From contig JAFFSR010000095.1 in NCBI GenBank assembly GCA_017163975.1, forward strand, positions 216,001 to 280,000: 64,000 nt of DNA. The letters are read 5' to 3'. Positions 56,058 through 64,000 of the stretch are shown piece by piece. Origin of the DNA: Anastatus disparis (lineage: Eukaryota; Arthropoda; Insecta; Hymenoptera; Eupelmidae). Position 1 is the stretch's first letter; the number at the start of each line of letters is the position of its first letter. Below the pieces are notes generated by a model. The model saw nothing but the letters and a program-made list of their open reading frames with translations, had not been told where the DNA came from and ran no database searches. The translations under genes were made by a program, and so were the position numbers.

Positions 56058-57261
56058 AGATTCGTATTTAGAATTTGTTGTACCAGGAAATTCAGATGAT
56101 TACATTGATTTAGCTCACACTATGCTTAGTCTTAGCGTACGTCTTGAAAAAGGAAAAGATCTTACAGGTGATGATACGTTAATTACACCTGTAAATAACT
56201 TTTTACATAGTATGTTCAATCAAATCGATAAATTCTTTAACCAAAAGGCTGTATCACCACCTAGCAATGCTTACGCTTATCGAGCATATATTGAAACACT
56301 GCTTAATTATTCCGAAGAAGCTAAAAAATCACATTTAACTACAGCATTATGGTATGACGATACCCCTGGTGAAATGGATGGCGCATTGGTAAAAAGAAAA
56401 GATAATAACAATCTACTTTCGAAAAATATTGGAGCTGATAAACGTAATCTTTTTGTCAAAGGTGGAAAAATTTTAGATTTGTTAGGGCACTTACATTGCG
56501 ATGTTTTTAATCAAGAAAAATTTCTCCTTAATGGTGTAGAAATGAGAGTACGACTCATCCGCTCAAAAGACGCTTTTTGCCTGATAGATCATGACGCTCA
56601 AAATGTGAAAGTACGTATAATGGATACATCATTACGAGTACGCAGAGCTAAAATTAATCCAGGAATTTTACTTGCATATTCAAAAGCATTATCTAAACGA
56701 ACAGCTAAATACCCATTAACACGTGTAGAGGTCAAGTCATTTACTTTACATACAGGAGTCACAGGAGAAACTTTAGATAATATTATTCTTGGACAATTAC
56801 CTAAACGTATAATAATTGGTTTAGTGTCGAATAGTGCGTTTAATGGTAGTAGAAAAGAAAACCCATTTAACTTTCAACATTTTAATCTTAATTATCTTGC
56901 TTTAAATGTCGATGGAATACAAATTCCTAGTAAGCCTATTCAACCCAATTATCCCGACACGTTCATTGATGGATATCATACTTTATTTAGTGGGACAGGA
57001 ATTCACTTTATGAATGAAGGAAACTCTATTTCAAGAGATGCTTACCCAAATGGTTATTGTCTATATGCTTTTGACTTAACCCCAGATCTTTCGGCTAATT
57101 GTAACACCCATTGGAATTTAGTTAAAACAGGTGCAGTCCGTTTAGAATTACGTTTCGATCAAGTTCTGGAAAATTCCGTAAATTGCATAGTTTACACAGA
57201 ATGCGATAACGTGCTTGAAATAGACGCGTCGCGACAAGTTATTAATGATTTTAATGGATAA
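55996..57261 (+). CDS. Polinton B: major capsid protein (double jelly-roll), start missing
   Basis: Conserved phrases include IESTQWVEYKPV, LEFVVPGNSDDYIDLAHTML, NFLHSMFNQIDKFFNQKAV, AYRAYIETLLNYSEEAKKS, LDLLGHLHCDVFNQEKFLLN and the end VRLELRFDQVLENSVNCIVY. These identify the Polinton double jelly-roll major capsid protein. The frame opens after a TAA at 55993-55995 and has no Met until well inside the conserved part, so roughly the first 20-30 residues and the start are lost or out of frame. The rest is open to 57261. Confidence 0.85.
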   Translation, partial: PQTAIESTQWVEYKPVTTISEDSYLEFVVPGNSDDYIDLAHTMLSLSVRLEKGKDLTGDDTLITPVNNFLHSMFNQIDKFFNQKAVSPPSNAYAYRAYIETLLNYSEEAKKSHLTTALWYDDTPGEMDGALVKRKDNNNLLSKNIGADKRNLFVKGGKILDLLGHLHCDVFNQEKFLLNGVEMRVRLIRSKDAFCLIDHDAQNVKVRIMDTSLRVRRAKINPGILLAYSKALSKRTAKYPLTRVEVKSFTLHTGVTGETLDNIILGQLPKRIIIGLVSNSAFNGSRKENPFNFQHFNLNYLALNVDGIQIPSKPIQPNYPDTFIDGYHTLFSGTGIHFMNEGNSISRDAYPNGYCLYAFDLTPDLSANCNTHWNLVKTGAVRLELRFDQVLENSVNCIVYTECDNVLEIDASRQVINDFNG

Positions 57262-57526
57262 ATAATGATACTTGAAATAGACATGTCACGACAAGTTTTC
57301 TGATTTAATGGGTGAATAATACTTTCACTAAATTTCAAAATGAACTTTCTATTTTTTTTTTTTTTGGTTATTACGTCACTGAAAAGTATCACTAATTAGG
57401 AGGAAGGGTAAAATATAACACAAAATAAAGTAGGGCGCTCTATATAAATTCAGCTGAAGACACGGTTAAGCAGTTAAAAGTTATTCAATTTTCAAACAGT
57501 CAACATACGTACAGACCTCGAGAACT
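57262..57526 (+). promoter_or_regulatory. Promoter region for the gene at 57527
   Basis: TATATAAAT at 57441-57449 is followed at about 30 bases by GCAGTT (57470-57475), a plausible initiator, and about 55 bases later by the ATG. A short repeat of the major capsid end (ATAGACRYGTCRCGACAAGTT at about 57218 and 57277) lies in the first part, so a small duplication happened here. No gene is seen. Confidence 0.5.
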
Positions 57527-58186
57527 ATGGACTATATTATTGACGTTCAAGGTTTTCGCGGCATTAATAATAAATTAATTATAAAAGAAATAGCTGTAGC
57601 ATCTCTAGACAAAGATTACGTTTCGCATTGGATAACATCTCCACCTTATTCATTTACCGATTTACCTATCAGAACTCAAGTTTTCAATAACTGGCTCACC
57701 AATAACTACCATGGAATCGAATGGTTTGAAGGAGATGTTCCTCATCGACAACTTTATTCAAATTTACGCGCATTAACACGCACTGCAAGACGGATTTTTG
57801 TACGAGGATCTCAAGAAACGCAAGTAATTCAAAGTATTATATCGCGGCGTGTTATAAATTTAGAAAACTACGACTGCCCCTCCGTACACAATTTACAAGA
57901 CTGTAAAACTTATTGTTGTTTTCACAGTTCTCAGAACCATGAATTTTTCATTTGTGCTTTAAACTGCGTAATTAAATATAAAAAGTGGTTTAACAGAAAT
58001 AATAGGGTTATTTCTGCATTATTCGACTCTGACAGCGATGACGCTACATACTCTTCTCCTTCGGATTCAACTAACAGCACAACGCAAACCACACCTATTA
58101 AACCAAAAAGACTTGTGAAAAAAAGTGAACCAAAAAGACCACCAACACCTGGACCTACCAAAAAAAAACGTATACAACAGCATTGA
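57527..58186 (+). CDS. Polinton B: conserved unknown protein, 219 residues
   Basis: The frame starts MDYIIDVQGFRGINNKLIIK and continues ITSPPYSFTDLPIRTQVFNN, RRIFVRGSQETQVIQSIISR and a Cys/His cluster (CPSVHNLQDCKTYCCFHS, FFICALNCVIKY). It ends in a Ser/Thr/Pro-rich and basic tail (PKRPPTPGPTKKKRIQ). I recall similar proteins in many insect transposon-rich loci, where MDYI.DVQGF starts the chain, but no function is known to me. The first 100 residues could form a nuclease-like or DNA-binding fold; this is not supported by visible catalytic residues. The frame is intact and has its own TATA promoter. Confidence 0.65.
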   Translation: MDYIIDVQGFRGINNKLIIKEIAVASLDKDYVSHWITSPPYSFTDLPIRTQVFNNWLTNNYHGIEWFEGDVPHRQLYSNLRALTRTARRIFVRGSQETQVIQSIISRRVINLENYDCPSVHNLQDCKTYCCFHSSQNHEFFICALNCVIKYKKWFNRNNRVISALFDSDSDDATYSSPSDSTNSTTQTTPIKPKRLVKKSEPKRPPTPGPTKKKRIQQH

Positions 58187-58242
58187 AGAATCAGGATATT
58201 ATACTTCTGAATCGACCACACCTGTAAACGCGAAACATCGCA

Positions 58243-58459
58243 ATGAATACTCTGCAGATGCGGGATGCGCTTCACTCATTAAAAATACCATCGTTCGGTG
58301 TATTTCCAGCAGACAGGATTCCCAAGGTATTGACGAGACCGATAGCGTGTATGTTTAATACAGATATTTACACACAACCAGGAACTCATTGGGTAGCAGT
58401 TTTTATTAACAACCGTGGAAGAGCTGTTTTTTTCGACAGTTATGGTTTACCTCCTTTAA
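58243..58459 (+). pseudogene. Polinton B: adenain-like maturation protease, truncated
   Basis: The frame has LKIPSFGVFPADRIPK, then TQPGTHWVAVFINNRGRAVF with the catalytic His, and FFDSYGLPPL with the catalytic Asp region. The Cys-containing second half that should follow is absent: a TTAA MITE starts at 58460 and the DNA on its far side is polymerase sequence. The protease processes capsid proteins in Polintons and adenoviruses. Confidence 0.8.
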
Positions 58460-58844
58460 CGGCAGGCCGGAGTAGAACCTGATACCGACCGAGTAACAAT
58501 TGAGTTGTTTGTTATTTACTCAAGTATTAATCGGTGTATCTTCAAATTAAAGGTCGAGCGCAATAGATATTATTATTATGAACATATATGCACAAGAGAA
58601 AAAATATCTACTGGTTTGTTTTTGAGAAAAGTAAGTAACGTCAGAGTAAAAGTTTATGTTTATAATATTTTCGCGTTACTTACTTTTCTCAAAAACAAAC
58701 CGGTAGATATTTTTTTTCTTGTGCATAGATGTTCATAATAATAATATCTATTGCGCTTAACCTTCAATTTGCAGATACACCGATTAATACTTGAGTAAAT
58801 AACAAAAATGCCAATTAGATAAGGACAGCGAATCTGGCCTGCTC
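58460..58844. mobile_element. 385-bp foldback MITE in a TTAA site, copy 2
   Basis: TTAA is at 58456-58459 and 58845-58848. Ends are CGGCAGGCCGG and, inverted, GAGCAGGCCGG. It has the same length as 7396-7780 and a similar sequence. Its flanks belong to different genes (protease on the left, polymerase on the right). Confidence 0.85.
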
Positions 58845-59423
58845 TTAATGGTACTTTTACGCATTCATATAATATTTTAGCGAATGAAAATTATGTCGGC
58901 CCTGTGCCACCTCAAAAGTTTTATTCTTTGGAAGAAATATCCGTATCAGAGAGGGGAAAGTTTTCTCAATGGTATGAGGGCATGATTTCTAAGAATTATC
59001 TTTTTAATTTTCAAGACGAAATCGTAAAATATTGCAAAACGGATCTCGATATATTAAGAAAAGCTTGCTCAGCTTTTAGAAAAAGTTTTATAGAAGTAGG
59101 AGATACGTGTCCGTTTGGCGAAGCTACAACAATAGCGAGCGGTTGCTCAAGAATTTTTAGAAAAAAATTTTTTAAAACTAATAGTATTGGCATAATACCT
59201 ACCGGTGGTTACAAGAAAAAAGCACTCATTTACGAGGTTCAATCAAATGGCTTATTTTAAAAGAAAAAGAATCGGGACATAATATTATACATGCTGCTAA
59301 AAATTCGGAATTCTGACTTCCGGAAAATATTTTAGTAGACAGAAATTTCGAATCATCTGATGGTTCGAAAAATGTCTATTAATACCACGGTTGTTTTTGG
59401 CATGGATGTAAAAAATGTTTTAA

Positions 59424-59792
59424 CGGGATGTCGTAGTTGTTGGAATCGATTTTTGCATTTTTTATCTTACTGATATCTTTTTAAATTTACTATTTGGACA
59501 AATATAATAATTTTTGTTAAATTAAAAATTCAATTTAGCTTCATATTTTTTTATGAACTTTGAATCAAAATTAGATATCAAGCTCGATGAACCTAACCTC
59601 AAAATAGTATATATCAAAAGTTTGTTTATAACTTTTTATGTATATTATTTTGGTAAATTTCTTGAGTTGTCCGCGCTGAGGATTAATCTTACGAATTTTC
59701 TTACTGAAGTGAAAGAATTTGATTTGCCGCACTGTTTTTTCTTGAACTTTGAATAAAAATACTATCAGAAGGAGCAGAACTACGATATCCTC
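59424..59792. mobile_element. 369-bp TTAA-flanked MITE inside the C polymerase
   Basis: TTAA is at 59420-59423 and 59793-59796. Ends are CGGGATGTCGTAGTT and, inverted, GAGGATATCGTAGTT. It carries the complement of phrases of the 54433-54835 element (for example TTTCTTGAGTTGTCCGC and CGATGAACCTAACCT). A 67-codon open frame inside is not conserved. The coding phase on both sides agrees without it. Confidence 0.8.
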
Positions 59793-60273
59793 TTAAGGGG
59801 GAAGGACGTTCTAAAATATCTGAAACCTACGGGGATAGTTCAGAGCAGCGTTTTAAAAAAAGCTTAGAAACATCGGAGTTAATGAAAGCGCATGGGTACG
59901 TTTTAACGGAAATTCGGGAATGCGAGTTTAAAAATTTCAAACGGGAAAATACCGAAGTAGAGCAATATCTAATTAATCACCCTATGTTGATAAGCGACAT
60001 ATTAAACTCGCGAAATAGTTTTTACGGGGGTAGAACCGAGAATACTGTTTCTCTCGTAGAGGTACAGGAAGGGGAAAAAATCAATTATATAGATATTTGT
60101 TCCTTATATCCTTATGTATGTAAAACCGGTAAATTTCCTATAGGTCATCCGGAAATTTTTATAATCAAAAATACTTTTTATGTTTACTGGAAATACAACG
60201 AAAATTCATATAATCCATCGCCAATGACAAACGCGGTTATTGCTGCTTATACTATAGCACAAGCAAGGCCTAA

Positions 60274-61840
60274 GAAGGGGCCGAACTATCTGTCTTTGTC
60301 TAATAGCGTTTTTCATCATTTATGTAAACACTATTCGGTATAACAAGAAAAAAATAGCAGCCCCCGCTAGATATTAGTATAATAAGTAAATTTTGTAATA
60401 ACAACCAAATTTTTTCACTGCGTAGTTTTTGAATAATTAGAGACCTCCCCGTCAAAAACGTTTAGCTAAAAAAATTAGCTAAAAATGCAGCTAAAAATAC
60501 AGCTATATTTAGCTGGAATATAGCTATATTTATCTGGATTTTTTAGGTAAAAATCCAGTTATTTTTTAGGTAAAAATCCAGTTATTTTTTAGGTAAAAAT
60601 CCAGTTATTTTTTAGGTAAAAATCCAGTTAATATTGAGTCTCTTGTAACAGCGGAAAATATAACTGTATTTTCAGCTGTATTTTTAGTTGTATTTTCAAC
60701 TGTATTTTTAGCTAATTTTTTGAGCTAATCGTTTTTGATGAGGCGAACAATAGCTGATAATATAGCTAAATTTTCAGCTATATTTTTAGCTGTATTTTTA
60801 GCTTAAATTATTTTATAATTTCACGGAATAATAACTCGTTAGTTATTTTCCTGTAAAAGAAAGTTCCAAAAATGAGGTAAACCTCGTAGTGTCGGCTCTC
60901 CGAAGATCGAAGAGCTTCTACATTTTGGCAGTATCTTGCTCTTTTATACCTATGGCCTCAAAATTTCTTAATGGAATCGTAAAATTTAGAGATCCGCCAC
61001 CTAGCGACGTGAAATGAACTTACCTGTCTTTAATTATTGATTAATGCTACGTCGCAAGGTGGCGTTTCTCTAAATTTTACGATTCCATCGACAAATTTTA
61101 AAGACACAGGTATAAAAGAGCAAGATACTTTGTGCCAAAACGTAGAAGCTCTTCGATCTTCGGAGAGCTGACACTAAGAGGTTCACCTCATTTTTGGAAC
61201 TTTCTTTTACAGAAAAATAACTAACGAGTTATTATTCCGTGAAATTATAAAATAATTTAAGCTAAAAATACAGCTAAAAATATAACTGAAAATTTAGCTA
61301 TATTATCAGCTATTGTTCGCCTCATCAAAAACGATTAGCTCAAAAAATTAGCTAAAAATACAGTTAAAAATACAGCTAAAAATACAGCTGAAAATACAGT
61401 TATATTTTCCACTGTTACAAGAGACTCAAAATATTAACTGGATTTTTACCTAAAAAATAACTGGATTTTTACCTAAAAAATAACTGGATTTTTACCTAAA
61501 AAATAACTGGATTTTTACCTAAAAAATTCAGATTAATATAGCTATATTCCAGCTAAATATAGCTGTATTTTTAGCTGTATTTTTAGCTATATTTTTAGCT
61601 AATTTTTTTAGCTAAACGTTTTTGACGGGGCTACCAAAAAAAGATAGGTTATATTCTAGATTGCTAGTAGGTCTCTAATTAGTCAAAAACTATGCGGTAA
61701 AAAATTTGGTTGTTATAACAAAATTTACTAATTATACTAATATCTAGCGGGGGCTGCTATTTTTTTCTTGTTATACCGGATAGTGTTTACATGAATGATG
61801 AAAAACGCTATTAGACAAAGACAGATAGTTCGGCCCCTTC
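60274..61840. mobile_element. 1567-bp TTAA-flanked foldback element inside the C polymerase, carrying a nested palindrome
   Basis: The right flank is TTAA (61841-61844) and the left is CTAA (60270-60273, presumably mutated). The arms start GAAGGGGCCGAACTATCTGT and match inverted over about 170 bases on each side. The end resembles that of the 385-bp MITEs (both have GGCCG and CTGTC.TTGTCTAAT), so the two are related. In the loop sits the 60447-61630 palindrome. Confidence 0.8.
60447..61630. mobile_element. 1184-bp palindromic element, complete copy
   Basis: The ends are CCCCGTCAAAAACGTTTAGC and its complement. The body has the same TAGCTAAAAATACAG and GGTAAAAATCCAGTTATTTT units as 1-1048 and the same loop in the opposite orientation. 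Each arm has a TATAAAAGAGC box and GAAGCTCTTCGATCTTCGG. The arms are near-identical, so a transcript would fold into a duplex of more than 500 base pairs. Confidence 0.85.
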
Positions 61841-62333
61841 TTAAGTTGTATAGTTATTTAGAACAGTTAGAGCAGCGTGTATTATATTATGATACAGATT
61901 CTAGTATCTATTCAAGTAAAAATACAGCAAATGAATATAGAGTTCCGGCAGGTAGGCTTTTGGCTGACATGACTGATGAATTAGAATGTTACGGTAAAGA
62001 TAGTGATATAACATCGTTTGTAAGCTCAGGTCCTAAATTTTATTCATGTATTGTGAAAAGTAATGACGGAACTCTACATAAAGGTTGTAAAGTTAAGGGT
62101 ATGACATTGAACGATTCAACAAAAGATATTTTGAATTATAACAGTGTCAAGTCTTGAGTTTTAAAAAAAAATGAAGAAATAGTGCATTCATTTAGCGCTA
62201 TTAGACGCACAAAGTATCACAATGTAATTACAAAGCAAGAAACAAAAACTTGCCGCGTAAATAGTATTAAACGAAAGCATTTAGATGAATGCACATCTTT
62301 CACGTATGGATACAAGAAACTTCGTGGTGAATA

Positions 62334-62717
62334 AAATGCGTATGTATATGTATATATAAAATAAAAAAATATAGTGTAAAATTTAAAAAAAAATACTCAT
62401 GTAATATTGTAATGTACTGTAAAATATTGTAAATTATTGTAAATTATTGTAAAATAATTCTAAAATATTTCTAAATACTGTAAAATATTGTAATATTTAG
62501 TGTGAAAAGGTATGTGAGATTGAATGTTTTCAAAAATCTTGATATCATAATGTTGCAATAAACGTATTTCGAAATCTATAAAGTTATAAATATGAAATTA
62601 GAAATTTATTTAAACTATAATATTTTAATCACAAGTATTTGTTCTTTGTATTTTGTATGAATTTTGAAAACTTAATAATAAAAATGAATAAATATTAAAA
62701 AATTTTGTACACATTAT
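62334..62717. other. Non-coding spacer in Polinton C
   Basis: Contains a short run of ACTGTAAAATATTGTAAATTATTG-type degenerate units (about 62405-62500), similar in style to the palindromic repeats elsewhere. No gene. Confidence 0.45.
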
Positions 62718-63040
62718 CCAGAGCCTTCATAAAAATGCTGCACTAATTGTAATGTTCCAACTTGTAGATTTTATCCTGAATACAAATGTACTCTACAGGG
62801 TTTAGTTTTACACAGAGCTTTACATAATTTGGTAAATTTAAAAAAAATAACGATCAAATAATTTTAACAAATTATTACCTGATTTACGATTTTATTCTAA
62901 AAGATTTTTCATTTCATTAAATGTACGAATGTGGCATTTAATGACTAGTGAATCATGCACAATTTGTGAAACTATATGGTGCGATGCTGAGGATTGCCCC
63001 ATAAATATTGAGATAATAGAATTTCAAGAAGTTGATACAT
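62718..63040 (+). pseudogene. Polinton C: relic of the Cys-rich gene downstream of polB
   Basis: The stretch encodes CTNCNVPTCRFYPEY and LVLHRALHNLVNLKK, then, after breaks, a second Cys pair near SCTICETIWCDAEDC. These align by eye with the B gene at 50124-50668 (NCNIPSCKFFPDY; LALHRVFHDLLVLKK). Stops and gaps make it non-functional. Confidence 0.6.
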
Positions 63041-63104
63041 ACTAGCTTACAAATTTTATGAGCTATTTTTTATTTTTATTTATATTTTTCACTATATTTT
63101 GTTT

Positions 63105-63110
<6 letters not shown>

Positions 63111-63141
<31 letters not shown>
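63111..63141. repeat. (TA)n microsatellite
   Basis: About 15 TA units at the junction between Polinton C and the next repeat. Confidence 0.9.
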
Positions 63142-63144
<3 letters not shown>

Positions 63145-64000
63145 GGCATTCTCTGTCAACGCGACACCCCCTCTGCCCAGAACAATTTTGATCCAAATTA
63201 GGTCTACCTGGGCTCAAATGAAAGCTCTTGACTTCTACTTTCGAACGCCGTCTGGCGATTCTGAAAATTCAAAATGGCGGATCCAATATGGCGGCTGAAA
63301 GTCTTGGAATGATGGAAAAACAAGTTTTTCTTCACTTCAATAGCGAATCTGATACGAAAATTGTTATTTCTTGCCACTAATATGAAGTTAGCGACATATT
63401 TTCTTACTACTACTGTTCAAAGCGAGAAGTTAAAATTATATTTCAAGGTCATTTTGAAGGTCAAAAGTTATTTTCTGGATTTTCGAACTAGTATTCCACA
63501 AAACTAGTAGAAAACTTGATTAAGATCATAATTAGACTTGACCTTGGATCATTTTTCAAGGTCATGATTTCTGACTCTGCATAATTAATGTTTTGTTGAA
63601 CGTAATTTCCTATGAGACATTTGTTCCTTTGTGCATATCGTGGGACCAACGATCTAAAAATTTCATGTATAAAATCCTTAGAGAAGATAAAGTTCCACAA
63701 TAGAACTATCAAGTAGTTTTAGCATAACCCATTCTGAACCACGTGGAGGTACTACTTCTCTCAGAACATAAAAAAAAAATAAAAAAAAGAGGATAAAAAA
63801 TAGAAAAACTTGAATATTATAGAAAAAATTCAGTATATTTTCCCATTGAAAATTAAAGTAGAACAGATACAGACTTAGCAGTATTCGAGTACCTTTTCAT
63901 GATAACTTTTCCGTCACTTGATAATTGAAAAGAATGATGTTTAAGAATCTGTGGGACAGGTAATGCATCTTGAAACCTACGATTGAGTTTCCTTTTGAAT
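63142..64000. other. Dispersed-repeat-like non-coding DNA at the window end
   Basis: It begins GGGGCATTCTCTGTCAACGC and contains AAAATGGCGGATCCAATATG and GGCGGCTG. The start looks like a terminal repeat of a hymenopteran-type DNA element, but the other end is outside the window or absent. No gene is supported. Confidence 0.4.

Larger units (their letters stand above)
58849..62333 (+). pseudogene. Polinton C: second DNA polymerase B, heavily decayed
   Basis: Pieces follow the order of the B polymerase. 58849-59260: the part with QDEIVKYCKTDLDILRKACS and GEATTIASGCSRIFRKKFF. 59265-59423: NIIHAAKNSEF and YHGCFWHGCKKCF with stops. After a MITE, 59797-60272: MKAHGYVLTEIRECEF, NSFYGGRTENTVSLVEV and YIDICSLYPYV (motif A), then a deletion of the motif B region, then SPMTNAVIAAYTIAQAR. 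After a foldback element, 61845-62333: VLYYDTDSSIY (motif C), PAGRLLADMTDELECYG and TCRVNSIKRK. Stops, frameshifts and the deletion show long inactivity. It is clearly paralogous, not a duplicate, of the B gene. Confidence 0.85.

Noticed and set aside
59553..59756. 67-codon open frame as part of polymerase C
   Set aside because: It lies wholly within the 369-bp TTAA MITE and shares sequence with the MITE in the capsid gene, not with polymerases.

Overview
The window looks like AT-rich, repeat-dense nuclear DNA of an arthropod, most likely an insect. The types of Polinton, CR1-like LINE, copia and Ty3/gypsy relics fit an ant or another hymenopteran, but this is inference: I see no single-copy host gene, no rRNA and no convincing tRNA. 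Nearly everything recognisable is mobile or virus-derived, and most coding regions are broken.

Layout. 1-1048: most of a large palindromic element. 1380-1532: a TA-flanked MITE. 2054-5918: a decayed, intron-bearing pogo-like transposase gene interrupted by an 89-bp perfect-type hairpin and an 844-bp AT-rich palindrome. 6016-7273: a copia 3' end that landed in a MITE. 7376-12198: remnant of a virus-like element (here A) with a possible OB-fold protein, two structural-looking minus-strand genes, a packaging-type ATPase, a phospholipase A2 protein of the parvovirus VP1 type, the start of an adenain-like protease and a candidate capsid fragment. 12199-16367: a CR1-group LINE cut by a TTAA-targeting transposon whose Kolobok/Mutator-like transposase follows (16775-17768). 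18128-20420: non-coding repeats. 20504-29552: a young LTR retrotransposon with 2.2-kb LTRs, a Gag and almost no Pol. 30470-35737: a second, nearly complete LINE. 36721-41378: a nested 4.7-kb palindromic/satellite element. 41658-42840: a minus-strand transposase relic. 44547-58459: a large, nearly collinear Polinton/Maverick (adintovirus-like) block, here B: spliced protein-primed DNA polymerase B, Cys-rich protein, packaging ATPase, small hydrophobic virion protein, a conserved broken gene, retroviral-type integrase with chromodomain, minor capsid, core-like protein, major capsid, an unknown protein and a truncated adenain-like protease. 58849-63060: a second, more decayed Polinton (C) with polB and the Cys-rich gene in the same order.

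How the parts relate. Block B carries a full virion-type gene set (polymerase, integrase, ATPase, protease, major and minor capsid), all on the plus strand with tight spacing, but polymerase, minor capsid and protease are broken; integrase and ATPase are open. A recurring theme is short non-autonomous elements flanked by TTAA that have inserted into the virus-like genes: 7396-7780 in A, 54433-54835 in the B minor capsid gene, 58460-58844 exactly at the B/C boundary, and 59424-59792 and 60274-61840 in the C polymerase. The 58460 copy has protease on one side and mid-polymerase on the other, so B and C were probably fused by recombination between two copies of the same MITE. Element A, with its PLA2/ATPase/protease/capsid combination, and the spliced phase-1 exons in front of the Polinton polymerase are the most unusual points.
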